A stretch of DNA of 64,000 bases, from positions 121,860 to 185,859 of the forward strand of contig CAXXXL010000005.1 of assembly GCA_963666505.2 (NCBI GenBank). Direction: 5' to 3'. The notes below the pieces were generated by a model. That model did no database searches. It was given only the letters and a program-made list of their open reading frames with translations, and was not told the DNA's origin. The stretch comes from JABGQS01 sp963666505 (lineage in GTDB: Bacteria > Bacillota > Clostridia > Christensenellales > SZUA-584). The position numbers and the translations under genes are program-made. The stretch's first letter is position 1; every line of letters begins with the position of its first letter. Shown here piece after piece: positions 51,839 through 60,630 of this stretch.

Positions 51839-53053
51839 ATGGCAAAAGCAAAATTTGAGAGAAATAAGCCGCACGTAAACATCGGTACTATCGGTCATGT
51901 TGACCACGGTAAGACGACGTTGACTGCTGCGATAACTGCAGTACTTGCCCAGACCGGTAATGCAACGGCAACAAAGTACGACGAAATCGACAAGGCCCCT
52001 GAAGAGAAGGAGAGAGGTATCACTATCAATACCGCTCACGTCGAGTATGAGACGGATAACCGTCATTATGCCCACGTTGACTGCCCGGGCCATGCTGACT
52101 ACGTCAAGAACATGATAACAGGTGCTGCACAGATGGACGGCGCTATACTCGTCGTTTCTGCGGCTGATGGTCCGATGCCTCAGACAAGAGAGCACATACT
52201 GCTCGCTGGTCAGGTTAACGTTCCATACATCATCGTATACCTCAACAAAACAGACCAGGTTGACGATGAAGAACTCATCGAGCTTGTCGAGATGGAAGTA
52301 AGAGAGCTTCTTGACGCATATGACTTCCACGGTGACGAAGTTCCGGTAATCAAGGGCAGCGCTCTTAAGGCACTCGAAGCTGCAACAGCAGGCGAAGTTT
52401 CAAGAGACAATCCGGACTGCACATCTATCTATGAGCTGATGGATGCTGTAGACAACTATATCCCGACTCCGGAACGTGATTCAGATAAGCCGTTCCTGAT
52501 GCCGGTAGAAGACGTTTTCTCGATTACAGGCCGTGGTACTGTTGCAACAGGCCGTGTTGAGAGGGGAACGATCAAAGTTGGCGACACAGTTTCTATAGTC
52601 GGTATGACTGAAGCAACAAGAGACGTTGTTGTAACTGGCGTTGAGATGTTCAGGAAGCTTCTTGACCAGGCGATAGCCGGTGACAATGTTGGTCTGCTGC
52701 TTCGTGGCGTACAGAGAGATGAGATAGAGCGTGGACAGGTTCTTGCAAAGAAGGGCTCAATCCATCCGCACACTCACTTCATGGGTCAGGTTTACGTCCT
52801 TAAGAAGGAAGAGGGCGGCCGTCATACACCGTTCTTCAACGGTTACAGACCGCAGTTCTATTTCAGAACGACTGACGTTACGGGCAACATCACTCTTCCG
52901 GAAGGAACAGAGATGGTTATGCCTGGCGACCATATCGATATGGAAGTTAAGCTCATTACTCCTATCGCTATAGAAGAGGGCCTCAGGTTCGCTATCCGTG
53001 AAGGCGGCAGAACAGTCGGATCGGGCGTTGTAACAAGCGTTATAGAAGACTAA
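51839..53053 (+). CDS. tuf: Elongation factor Tu
   Basis: A 404-residue GTPase that carries aminoacyl-tRNA to the ribosome. GHVDHGKTTL, the switch region ERGITINTAHVEY, DCPGHADYVKNMITG and NKTD (usually NKCD) are present. Small insertions around residues 185-210 make it a few residues longer than usual. AGGAGG precedes the start. The 96-base gap after fusA contains an imperfect hairpin, AACGGGAT/ATCCGTT. A second tuf copy, common elsewhere, is not in this window. Confidence 0.98.
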   Translation: MAKAKFERNKPHVNIGTIGHVDHGKTTLTAAITAVLAQTGNATATKYDEIDKAPEEKERGITINTAHVEYETDNRHYAHVDCPGHADYVKNMITGAAQMDGAILVVSAADGPMPQTREHILLAGQVNVPYIIVYLNKTDQVDDEELIELVEMEVRELLDAYDFHGDEVPVIKGSALKALEAATAGEVSRDNPDCTSIYELMDAVDNYIPTPERDSDKPFLMPVEDVFSITGRGTVATGRVERGTIKVGDTVSIVGMTEATRDVVVTGVEMFRKLLDQAIAGDNVGLLLRGVQRDEIERGQVLAKKGSIHPHTHFMGQVYVLKKEEGGRHTPFFNGYRPQFYFRTTDVTGNITLPEGTEMVMPGDHIDMEVKLITPIAIEEGLRFAIREGGRTVGSGVVTSVIED

Positions 53054-53079
53054 TAGGCAAAAAAAGCTAAGAAAATATT

Positions 53080-53116
53080 AAAAGGGTTGTGGTAATTATT
53101 ACTTCAGCCCTTTTTT
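53080..53116 (+). terminator. Terminator of the str operon
   Basis: AAAAGGG (53080-53086) pairs with CCCTTTT, with inner arms GTAAT/ATTAC, followed by six T. Confidence 0.85.
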
Positions 53117-53183
53117 AGTAAAGAAATGCCTGCCGGAAGCGTATTAATAATGTGCCACTATAATTTATGTTTGTATAAAAATG

Positions 53184-53192
53184 TGGTATAGT
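53184..53192 (+). promoter_or_regulatory. Extended -10 promoter of the second LCP gene
   Basis: TGGTATAGT about 40 bases before the start codon; no good -35 is visible. Confidence 0.5.
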
Positions 53193-53233
53193 ATATGCCT
53201 GAATCCCAATAATAGTAAACGGAAGGTTAACAT

Positions 53234-54301
53234 ATGGAAATTGAAGATGTAAGATATAAAAAGAGGAAACAAAGATCTCCCAAATTCAAGGCAATGCTGG
53301 CGATCTTTATAATATTGATTGTATTGCTGCTTGGTTTCGGTGCATACTTGCTGGTAGACTATTTCAATCTGGATTCTCTTTCAAAGATATGGAACGACCT
53401 TGGCTTTGACGAAAATGAAGTGATAGTTGAATATGAAACTGACCCCGAAGCAGCGAATCTTGAAGAGGTCGAATTCGTAAGCGGTGATGTAGAAGAGATT
53501 GCTAAGGATAAAAACGTAACAGACATACTTCTCATCGGTGTGGACAACAGGAACAGCGAGAAGTTTACAGGCCGCTCAGATGTTCTTATTTTGTTGAGGA
53601 TAGACAACGAAAGCGGAGAGGTTAAGCTGGCTTCTTTTATGCGGGATACTCTAGTGAAAATTGAAGGGCATGATAAAAACAGGATAAACACTGCCTACAG
53701 TTTTGGCAGTATAGAGCTTGCCTACGATACGATGGAGAGGAACTTCGGTATAAAACCGGACTACTATATGGTTGTCAACTTTTTTGGCATGGAAGATATA
53801 ATAAACTCTCTTGACGGAGTAGATATAAATATTAACAAAAATGAAATTAGCAATCTCAATGCATGCATCGACGAAATAAACAAGATAGACAGCAGCGGTA
53901 AAGCATCGCACATCAAATCGTCCGGTATGCAGCACCTTAACGGAAGACAGGCAGTGGCATATATGCGAATCAGAAAAGTCGGGCTCGACGGATTAAATGG
54001 CGATGCTGCAAGAGTTTCAAGGCAGCAGATAGTATTAACTGCGCTTTTCAACAAGGCAAAATCTATGAGCGTGGGGCAGTTGCCAGAAATAATAGAAGCG
54101 CTTTCTGAATACGTAAGGACGGATATCCCTCTGACGAAAATGATCGGGATAGGTACGGATATCCTTGATATGCAAAGCACAGAACTTCAAAAATTCACTT
54201 ATCCGGATGATTTCGATATAGGAGGCTATAAGGGAATGTCGATTGTTCAGCCGGCAGATTTTGAAAAAGAAATACTCAAGCTGAAAGATTTCCTTGAATA
54301 A
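53234..54301 (+). CDS. LytR-CpsA-Psr (LCP) family protein
   Basis: A 355-residue protein with a basic cytosolic start (VRYKKRKQRSPKFK), one membrane helix (about 20-43) and an outer LCP domain from about 95 to 260. VTDILLIGVDNR, GRSDVLILLRID and ASFMRDTLVKIE carry the polyprenyl-phosphate and metal residues, and AYMRIRKVGLDGLNGDAARV the later arginines. It probably attaches glycopolymers to the wall. Unlike the LCP protein at 7968 it has no repeat tail. It is monocistronic. Confidence 0.94.
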   Translation: MEIEDVRYKKRKQRSPKFKAMLAIFIILIVLLLGFGAYLLVDYFNLDSLSKIWNDLGFDENEVIVEYETDPEAANLEEVEFVSGDVEEIAKDKNVTDILLIGVDNRNSEKFTGRSDVLILLRIDNESGEVKLASFMRDTLVKIEGHDKNRINTAYSFGSIELAYDTMERNFGIKPDYYMVVNFFGMEDIINSLDGVDININKNEISNLNACIDEINKIDSSGKASHIKSSGMQHLNGRQAVAYMRIRKVGLDGLNGDAARVSRQQIVLTALFNKAKSMSVGQLPEIIEALSEYVRTDIPLTKMIGIGTDILDMQSTELQKFTYPDDFDIGGYKGMSIVQPADFEKEILKLKDFLE

Positions 54302-54315
54302 CATATGATTGCTTA

Positions 54316-54352
54316 GGCCCGCTGGTTATTCCAAGCTATGCGGGTTTTATTT
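54316..54352 (+). terminator. Terminator after the second LCP gene
   Basis: CCCGC (54318-54322) pairs with GCGGG (54340-54344), followed by TTTTATTTT. Confidence 0.7.
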
Positions 54353-54965
54353 TGCAAAGATAAAGGCGGATGTGCTTTTGAACGCATCCGCCTTTAAAGC
54401 GAGTTTACGATTTACATTTAAATTTGAAAAACATTCTGCTTATTGTTTGCTTTGCTGTATTGGCATATCGGCGTATACGGCACCGTTGCATTTTCCGAGA
54501 TCTGGGTAGCATGTGGATTGATTTATTACGGCAAGATGTATTCCAGATTTTTCATGCCGTTTGTGCAAATACGATTTAGTGCTTTGATATCGGTTAACGC
54601 TGCTTAAGTGCCAAACCTTTTTTTGAAGGTCACCTCCTTTGTTCTCCGATAACTTTAATATAAATGCATAATTGTTCGTTTTGCTAACAAGATTATTAAC
54701 AAATTGTAAATGAAAATACGTTCAAGCTATTTTGCCGGAGCACCCCTTGCTTGTTTACAGTATATTCATTTTTTTTATATAGTTCTGTAAAAGACTTTCA
54801 TTAGTATAAAGGGGATATAGGGAAAATGAGCTGTATTCATGCAAAGGGGAAAAACAAGTTTTGCAGGAAAACAAGCATAACACTGCCTGAGCTGCAAGTA
54901 AGAATAGGGGCAGGGAAGCTGTACTGTTTATACATAGCTGTTACTGCTCAAACTATGTGGGTACG
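54353..54965. other. Long noncoding stretch with a strong hairpin and an anti-Shine-Dalgarno-like segment
   Basis: No convincing gene lies in this 0.6 kb. A near-perfect 14-pair hairpin spans 54361-54396 (TAAAGGCGGATGTG against CGCATCCGCCTTTA, one G-U pair) with loop CTTTTGAA. At 54631-54640 the plus strand reads CACCTCCTTT, the same as the 3' end of 16S rRNA; the minus strand therefore has a perfect AAAGGAGGTG, but no ATG follows at a useful distance. A 52-codon frame (54826-54984) has weak support. An unannotated RNA is possible. Confidence 0.5.
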
Positions 54966-54974
54966 TGGTATAAT
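54966..54974 (+). promoter_or_regulatory. Extended -10 promoter of the two-component system
   Basis: TGGTATAAT. The predicted start of transcription near 54981 leaves only about 11 bases before ATG 54992. Confidence 0.6.
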
Positions 54975-54991
54975 ACTCAAGTGACATAGAT

Positions 54992-55678
54992 ATGAAAGAA
55001 ACGAGGATTTCAAAACAGAAAATAATAGTTGTTGATGACGAGACACGCATACGTGATCTTCTGCGGATTATACTGGAAAGCCGCGGCTTTGAGGTCATAG
55101 AGGCAAAGAACGGGCAGGAAGCAGTTGAAGAGGCAAAAGCACATGTGCCGAATCTTATCATTCTTGATGTCATGATGCCCGCGATGGACGGTTTTGAAAG
55201 CTGTCGCCGGATAAGGGAGTTTTCCGACTGCCCTATACTTATGCTTACTGCAAAGGGCGAAGATTACGACCAGATAGAAGGCTTTGACTGCGGCGCTGAT
55301 GACTATGTGATAAAGCCTTTTACACCGATAGTGCTGGAAGCTCGGGTAAAAGCACTTCTGCGACGCAGCGAAAGACAGGGTTCAAAGGAGAAGTTCGGCA
55401 GGCTCAATGTCGACGAAGATGCAAGGCAGGTTTGGGTGGACGGTGATGAGGTGCTTTGTAACCGCAAGGAGTTTGATCTTTTATTTTACCTTTCGAGGAA
55501 TGAAAACATCTCACTTAGCCGGAATCAGATATTAGAAAATGTCTGGGGTTATGATTATCTTGGCACGGCAAATACTGTGGATGCGCATATAAACCGTCTG
55601 CGAAGCAAGCTTAAAGACTGTGGGGCCTACATCACAACTATAAGGGGTTACGGCTACCGGTTTGAGGTTAACGAATGA
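54992..55678 (+). CDS. OmpR/PhoB-type response regulator
   Basis: A 228-residue regulator. The receiver domain (10-120) has the acidic pair VVDDE, phosphoacceptor Asp59 in LIILDVMMPAMDG, and the Lys of DYVIKPF. The DNA-binding domain (about 135-226) is a winged helix with LCNRKEFDLLFYLSRN and DAHINRLRSKL, ending TIRGYGYRFE. The ribosome binding site is weak, and the promoter sits very close, so the mRNA may be almost leaderless. The kinase gene overlaps its stop by four bases (ATGA). Confidence 0.95.
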   Translation: MKETRISKQKIIVVDDETRIRDLLRIILESRGFEVIEAKNGQEAVEEAKAHVPNLIILDVMMPAMDGFESCRRIREFSDCPILMLTAKGEDYDQIEGFDCGADDYVIKPFTPIVLEARVKALLRRSERQGSKEKFGRLNVDEDARQVWVDGDEVLCNRKEFDLLFYLSRNENISLSRNQILENVWGYDYLGTANTVDAHINRLRSKLKDCGAYITTIRGYGYRFEVNE

Positions 55679-57162
55679 AGATGAATATAAGCAGTCGTTT
55701 GTTCATATACGTTATTCTTATAATCCTTGGTTTCGCTGCGCTTATACTCGTGTCGAATACTCTGCTGCTTGGCCCGCTATACCGCTTCATGCTTAGAAAC
55801 ACGATGATATCTGCTCTTGATGATTACAGCGAAGTAGACTATAAAGCAGATATTGACGTTTGGCTCTCAGATATAGCAGAGCTGTCTAGCGGAAAGTCAT
55901 ATGATGTAGTAATACAGAATCAGGATTTCATTACGTTTTCTTCTTCAGAAGAGATAGGACTAATGGCCCGTCCGGATGACCGGCAGATAGACATGCCTAA
56001 CCAATGGCCAGACCTGAAAGACGATTCGCATACAATTGACGGAGATACGAAGTTCAAGCAGCTTTCAGACGGTACTTACATTGGAGTATCTATGCTTGGG
56101 GACAGAAAGACCGAGCTTATGGTCTGTTACCGTGAGATAGATGACGGAATAGTTATTTTTATAACCCAGCCGATAGAACAGGTAAACGAAAGCGTCAGCC
56201 AGGCAAACATATTGCTGCTTGCCTGCACAGTGCTCTCGCTAATAATATTGCTGTTCGTTGTATTGCGAATGTCAAAGCGGTTCACTAAACCTATAAGAGA
56301 GATACAGGCAACGGTCAGCGAGATAGCTAGTCTAAACTTTGATAAACGATGCGAAATAAAAACAGGGGACGAGCTTCAGAGCCTTGGCGAGAATGTAAAC
56401 ATACTGGCCGGAGAGCTTCAAGGAGCGCTTAATGAACTGGAGAAGAAGAACGAGCAGTTAAAGAAAGACATAGACGCTCAAAAGAAGTTTATAGCAAATG
56501 CATCGCACGAGCTTCGAACACCGTTGTCGCTGATAACCGGATATTCCGAGGAAATGAGTAGCGGACATTTGAACACAGTAAAACAGAGTGTGCAGTACTC
56601 AAAGATAGTAGCAGAAGAAGCGGCAAAGATGAACAGATTGCTGACTGAGATGCTTGAGCTTTCCAGGATGCAGAGCGGACAGGCAAAGCTGCGAAAAGAA
56701 GTGCTTGACGTTGAACAGCAGGTAAAGCTTTTTCTTGAAAAATACGACGGATATATAGAAAAGAATGGGCTAAATGTTTCTCTTGATTCCAGTGAAGGCG
56801 TTCTCGGGGTGATTGACCCTGTTCGGTTCGAACAGGTGCTTGCAAACTATATATCAAACGCTGCAAGGTACGGTGATCCACACAAAAAAATCAGGCTTTC
56901 AGTCAAACCGGATGAAGATCATATACGTATAATAGTGTTTAACACCGGAAAACACATAGATCCGGCTAAGCTTGAGAACCTTTGGGACGGTTTCTTGAAA
57001 CTGGATGATGCAAGGACAAGGGTTCCCGACAGCTACGGGCTTGGGCTTTCTGTTGTAAAAGCAATACAGGAAGCCGCAGGTATGGACTATGGCGCACGTA
57101 ACGTGAAAGATGGTGTGGAGTTCTGGTTCGATGTCGAGCGTAGCAGAAAGGATATCGGATAG
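55675..57162 (+). CDS. Membrane sensor histidine kinase
   Basis: A 495-residue sensor. Two membrane helices (about 10-33 and 178-198) bracket an outer sensing domain of about 140 residues. A HAMP linker follows (about 200-252). His278 in FIANASHELRTPLSLI is the phosphorylated histidine. The ATP-binding domain shows NYISNAARYG (N box) and SYGLGLSVVKAI (G2 box). The stimulus is unknown. It is cotranscribed with the response regulator and ends at a strong terminator. Confidence 0.95.
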   Translation: MKMNISSRLFIYVILIILGFAALILVSNTLLLGPLYRFMLRNTMISALDDYSEVDYKADIDVWLSDIAELSSGKSYDVVIQNQDFITFSSSEEIGLMARPDDRQIDMPNQWPDLKDDSHTIDGDTKFKQLSDGTYIGVSMLGDRKTELMVCYREIDDGIVIFITQPIEQVNESVSQANILLLACTVLSLIILLFVVLRMSKRFTKPIREIQATVSEIASLNFDKRCEIKTGDELQSLGENVNILAGELQGALNELEKKNEQLKKDIDAQKKFIANASHELRTPLSLITGYSEEMSSGHLNTVKQSVQYSKIVAEEAAKMNRLLTEMLELSRMQSGQAKLRKEVLDVEQQVKLFLEKYDGYIEKNGLNVSLDSSEGVLGVIDPVRFEQVLANYISNAARYGDPHKKIRLSVKPDEDHIRIIVFNTGKHIDPAKLENLWDGFLKLDDARTRVPDSYGLGLSVVKAIQEAAGMDYGARNVKDGVEFWFDVERSRKDIG

Positions 57163-57180
57163 ATAAAATTGAAGCAATAG

Positions 57181-57212
57181 AAAGGCCCGGAAGAGAACTT
57201 CCGGGCCTTTCG
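57181..57212. terminator. Bidirectional terminator between kinase and ABC ATPase genes
   Basis: AAAGGCCCGGAAG (57181-57193) pairs perfectly with CTTCCGGGCCTTT (57198-57210), loop AGAA. Confidence 0.92.
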
Positions 57213-57224
57213 TGGTTAATATCA

Positions 57225-58418
57225 TTATTGCAGCAGGCTGTCACCGTTAACCTTATTGAACAGATGAACCATTTTGCCAGAGAACGAGATGTTTATGTCT
57301 TTTCCAAATGCGAAGTTTTCGGTGTGCGTTCCTTTGATTTTCATGGTCGGTACGATAACGACAACGTCCTGATCGTGAACTTTGACGTGAACGTTTATTG
57401 AGCTTCCCATCATCTCCGAAACATCAATAGTAGCAGTTACGTGCGCTTCTTTTGCATCCTCTGTAACTATAATATGTTCCGGCCTAACGCCAAGGGTCAC
57501 ATCCTGTTCTTCAGTATCGTTTGCGAAAAGGATTTTTTGCTTATCTTCGGGCAGGTCGATCTTCATGTCTTCGACGCTCACATGATACTTGCCGCCGGAT
57601 TTCTCAAGCTTGGCATCAAAGAAGTTCATTTGAGGCGTACCTATGAACCCTGCAACAAAAAGGTTTGCCGGGCAGTCGAACACTTCTCCGGGAGTTCCAA
57701 TCTGTTGTATGAAGCCGTCTTTCATTATTACTATCCTATCTCCCAGCGTCATAGCTTCGGTCTGGTCGTGGGTAACGTATATAAACGTAGTATTTATACG
57801 CTGCCTTAGCTTCAATATTTCTGCACGCATTTGGTTCCTAAGCTTTGCGTCAAGGTTTGAAAGAGGCTCGTCCATAAGGAACACCTGCGGATTACGCACT
57901 ATTGCACGTCCAATGGCAACACGCTGTCTTTGCCCGCCTGAAAGCGCCTTCGGCTTTCTTTCCAGCAGCTCTGTAATATCGAGTATCTCAGCGGCTTCTT
58001 TAACCTTCCTGTCGATGACATCCTTCTTTTCTTTGCGCAGCTTAAGTGCGAAAGCCAGATTGCCGTAAACCGTCATATGCGGATAGAGTGCATAGTTTTG
58101 GAAAACCATAGCAATATCCCTGTTTTTCGGGTCAACGTCGTTAACCAGCCTGTCGCCTATGTAAAGCTCACCTTCGGTGATTTCTTCAAGCCCTGCAACC
58201 ATTCGCAGTGTAGTCGATTTTCCACAACCGGACGGGCCTACGAGAACTACAAATTCCTTGTCTTGAATTTCGAGACAGAACTCCTGAACAGCGACAACAC
58301 CCTTCTCAGTTTTTTCGAGCTTTGGCCTTTCTTCATCTGTCGCTGTGGGTTTTGCCGCTTTGCTTTTCCCCAGAACGGGGTACACCTTCTTGATGTTCTT
58401 GAATGTTACTTTTGCCAT
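57225..58418 (-). CDS. Sugar ABC transporter ATP-binding protein, MsmK/UgpC type
   Basis: A 397-residue ATPase. GPSGCGKSTTLRMVAGLEE is Walker A, ALSGGQRQRVAIGRAI the ABC signature and VFLMDEPLSNLDAKLR Walker B. The C-terminal 150 residues form the MalK-type regulatory domain (LGVRPEHI). A lysine-rich insert of about 25 residues follows the first strand, near residue 13, as in some clostridial relatives. ATG 58418 fits the family, but it has no close ribosome binding site; a strong GGAGG lies about 120 bases upstream with an open frame between (TTG 58523). Such ATPases often serve several sugar importers, including the permeases at 62149. Confidence 0.93.
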   Translation of the reverse strand: MAKVTFKNIKKVYPVLGKSKAAKPTATDEERPKLEKTEKGVVAVQEFCLEIQDKEFVVLVGPSGCGKSTTLRMVAGLEEITEGELYIGDRLVNDVDPKNRDIAMVFQNYALYPHMTVYGNLAFALKLRKEKKDVIDRKVKEAAEILDITELLERKPKALSGGQRQRVAIGRAIVRNPQVFLMDEPLSNLDAKLRNQMRAEILKLRQRINTTFIYVTHDQTEAMTLGDRIVIMKDGFIQQIGTPGEVFDCPANLFVAGFIGTPQMNFFDAKLEKSGGKYHVSVEDMKIDLPEDKQKILFANDTEEQDVTLGVRPEHIIVTEDAKEAHVTATIDVSEMMGSSINVHVKVHDQDVVVIVPTMKIKGTHTENFAFGKDINISFSGKMVHLFNKVNGDSLLQ

Positions 58419-58560
58419 TATGTCTTTGACTTTAACGCCGCTGCCTCCGCAATCCGACGCCTCGCCGCCATGCGCATTCGTCATGGCCGCATTACAACAG
58501 GTCTCCACACTGCTGCACCGCAAGTCAGGCGGGTATTCCTCCTTTTTTTATAGCTGCCAT

Positions 58561-58586
58561 TTTGTCAATTTTGTGGAGTTGACAAA
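58561..58586. promoter_or_regulatory. Inverted repeat upstream of the ABC ATPase gene
   Basis: TTTGTCAA-N10-TTGACAAA is a perfect 8-10-8 inverted repeat in the 206-base gap between the DUF624 and ATPase genes. It may be an operator or an mRNA hairpin. Confidence 0.45.
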
Positions 58587-58624
58587 GAGCGGCCATTTTT
58601 TGAAATATTATTTCGAAAAGGAGT

Positions 58625-59302
58625 TTATTCCTCTTCGGCTAAAAGTATTTTTTCTTCAAGCACCGGCTTAATAATGCAGCTGCTGATAAGTGAAGTGAAC
58701 GCCGGTATCAATATCAGAAAAACTGCTATGGTATACGGAAAAAACAAAGCGCATATCACTGTTATAGCCAGCGGCATAAATATTATATACAAATCACGCT
58801 TTGGCTGCGAAAGAGTAAGCAGCAAGGCGTTTTTTATATTAGTTCCCACCGGCAGGTCGACCGATACAAAAAGCGCTATAGCGTATGTAAAGACAAGGTA
58901 AATGAATATACATGCTATAACACAAAGTGCTAGTATGAAATATTCGCCAAGCCCTAAGGACTGTGCTGTAAGAAGAGCATATATCACAATGCCCAGCATA
59001 ACAGAAACTGCGGTTCCTATAGAAAAAAAGGGCAGCACCTTTAAAAAAGAACTCTTAAACTCTGCCCAGTACTCTTTCATTATACTGCACTCGCCGTCGA
59101 GCGTCAGCTTCATAAGCACACGGTTTAGCGCACACATGGCTGCAGGCGCAGTTATAACCGGAGCGCACAGCAGTATCGTCAATAGGTTGAGCCCGAAAAG
59201 TGTCCAGCCATATGAGATGAATATACCGGCAAAAAGTTTGAAGCCGTATTCGCTTGTCGGCGCTAATATGCCGTTGCGCAGAGCCACAAACGGTGACTTC
59301 AT
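58625..59302 (-). CDS. DUF624 (YesL-type) membrane protein
   Basis: A 225-residue protein with about five or six membrane helices. The pattern FVALRNGILAPTSEYGFKLF then LLTILLCAPVITAPAAMCALN matches DUF624/YesL proteins, which occur almost only in carbohydrate uptake loci. Function is unproven; a role with the transporter is inferred from context. The start overlaps the stop of the DeoR gene by four bases. Confidence 0.85.
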   Translation of the reverse strand: MKSPFVALRNGILAPTSEYGFKLFAGIFISYGWTLFGLNLLTILLCAPVITAPAAMCALNRVLMKLTLDGECSIMKEYWAEFKSSFLKVLPFFSIGTAVSVMLGIVIYALLTAQSLGLGEYFILALCVIACIFIYLVFTYAIALFVSVDLPVGTNIKNALLLTLSQPKRDLYIIFMPLAITVICALFFPYTIAVFLILIPAFTSLISSCIIKPVLEEKILLAEEE

Positions 59303-60120
59303 GCAAATACATCCTTCTCAATAAATTCTTCTTCGTCCTGCTCGGGATAATATATCTTTATATTAGGCGCTTCAAGCGATTCTATCACGCTTCTTGACGG
59401 TCGCGAATCTGTAACAATCCCCGTTACATCAGAGAGACGTGCGTAAGATATAAATGAATTCTTGCCGAACTTCGAGTGGTCTATAAGTATATAAGCCTTG
59501 TCGGAGCGCTGCATCACGGATTTATTAAGCTGTGATATCTCGACCTCTGTTGAAGTGACTGCCATAGAGTTTGAAACCCCGTCAGCGCCAAGGAAACACT
59601 TAGTGAAATGGAACGACTGCAGATAAGATTCGGTAAGTATCCCGCTGAAGTCACGTCTTGCCCCGTTGTACATACCGCCGATAAGCACTACACGGCAGGA
59701 AATACTCGGCGTCAATACGAGTACGTTCGCTATAGAATTGGTCACTATAGTTATATTGTTTATCTCATGTTTGTTTATGCGTTCGTCGAGCGGAAGAGAC
59801 ATGTTGAAGAGCGTGGTTCCGCAGTCGAGATAAATAATGTCTCCCTCTTCAACAATAGCGGCGGCCTTCCTGCCGATTATTTTCTTCTCCTGAGCAGCTT
59901 CTTTATTGTGGTTCTCGAAACTGTACTCTGGTATGGAACGGGGAAGGATTATACCGCCGTAGTTGCGCACTATCCTGCCTTTGTTTTCCATATTAACAAA
60001 GATTCTTCTTACCGTGGCTTCAGAAACCCCCAGCGCCTCAACGACCTCAGCTGTAGAAAGACGTCCTGTAGCAAGAAGCATTTTCATAATATAATTTTCA
60101 CGGTCAATTTGTTTGCTCAT
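59299..60120 (-). CDS. DeoR/GlpR family transcriptional regulator
   Basis: A 273-residue repressor-type protein. The N-terminal winged helix (5-60) shows GRLSTAEVVEALGVSEATVR and VRNYGG. The C-terminal sugar-phosphate sensor domain has IYLDCGTTLFNMS and FLGADGVS, the pair of loops found in DeoR-type effector domains. The effector is probably a phosphorylated sugar. It is the first gene of a minus-strand unit with DUF624. The palindrome overlapping its promoter (60159-60193) suggests it represses itself, and the transporter genes on the other strand are likely targets. Confidence 0.93.
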   Translation of the reverse strand: MSKQIDRENYIMKMLLATGRLSTAEVVEALGVSEATVRRIFVNMENKGRIVRNYGGIILPRSIPEYSFENHNKEAAQEKKIIGRKAAAIVEEGDIIYLDCGTTLFNMSLPLDERINKHEINNITIVTNSIANVLVLTPSISCRVVLIGGMYNGARRDFSGILTESYLQSFHFTKCFLGADGVSNSMAVTSTEVEISQLNKSVMQRSDKAYILIDHSKFGKNSFISYARLSDVTGIVTDSRPSRSVIESLEAPNIKIYYPEQDEEEFIEKDVFA

Positions 60121-60158
60121 AAGCCCCTCTTGAATATGATAAAAAAATTTTGGCTTAA

Positions 60159-60193
60159 AATATGCTCAAATGATAAACTAATTTGAGCATATT
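60159..60193. promoter_or_regulatory. Palindromic operator, probably for the DeoR regulator
   Basis: AATATGCTCAAAT (60159-60171) and ATTTGAGCATATT (60181-60193) form a perfect 13-9-13 inverted repeat. It covers the spacer and -10 of the DeoR promoter. A partial half-site, AAATGAGCA, follows at about 60201. Confidence 0.75.
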
Positions 60194-60198
60194 GTCAA
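60170..60198 (-). promoter_or_regulatory. Promoter of the DeoR-type gene
   Basis: On the minus strand TTGACA and TATCAT are 17 bases apart, inside the palindrome. Confidence 0.75.
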
Positions 60199-60266
60199 TG
60201 CAAATGAGCAAAAAAACTAAAAAAGTAATTATTATGATGGATTTGTTCAAAAATTCTAAAAAGTTA

Positions 60267-60296
60267 TTGACTACAGACGTTTTTGTGAGCTATAAT
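60267..60296 (+). promoter_or_regulatory. Promoter of the sugar transporter operon
   Basis: TTGACT (60267-60272) and TATAAT (60291-60296) are 18 bases apart. The leader to the binding-protein gene, 60303-60630, is about 330 bases, AT-rich, and holds another TATAAT at 60553-60558 and a small hairpin CTTCCGC/GCGGAG near 60571; I see no gene or known riboswitch in it. Confidence 0.65.
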
Positions 60297-60630
60297 TAGT
60301 GCAAAGTCATGGTCGAACGAGTGACGAATCAATCAAAATATATTTTCGAGCAAGTGAATTTGCGCTAAGAGCGGCGCTATATAGATGAATTTAAATATAA
60401 AACTGGTTTATAACAACATAAATTGGAATGAAAAATCAAAAGATGATTAGTTCAATCAAAACGTTTATAAATTAATAGAAGAACAAACAGAAATCTAATA
60501 TCACAATACGACAGGCTACAATGGCGTACCGTCGGAAAGTTAAGATAACTAGTATAATTTAATATTCAATCTTCCGCTATGCGGAGTTTATCTAGACGAT
60601 AAACAAAAATAAAAAATGGAGGAAAAGGAA

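Noticed and set aside
54309..54509. A 66-codon frame after the second LCP gene
   Set aside because: It runs across the terminator and the strong hairpin, and has no binding site.
54826..54984. A 52-codon frame with AGGG-type site before the two-component system
   Set aside because: Composition is unlike the neighbouring proteins, no family pattern is visible, and it ends on top of the response regulator promoter.
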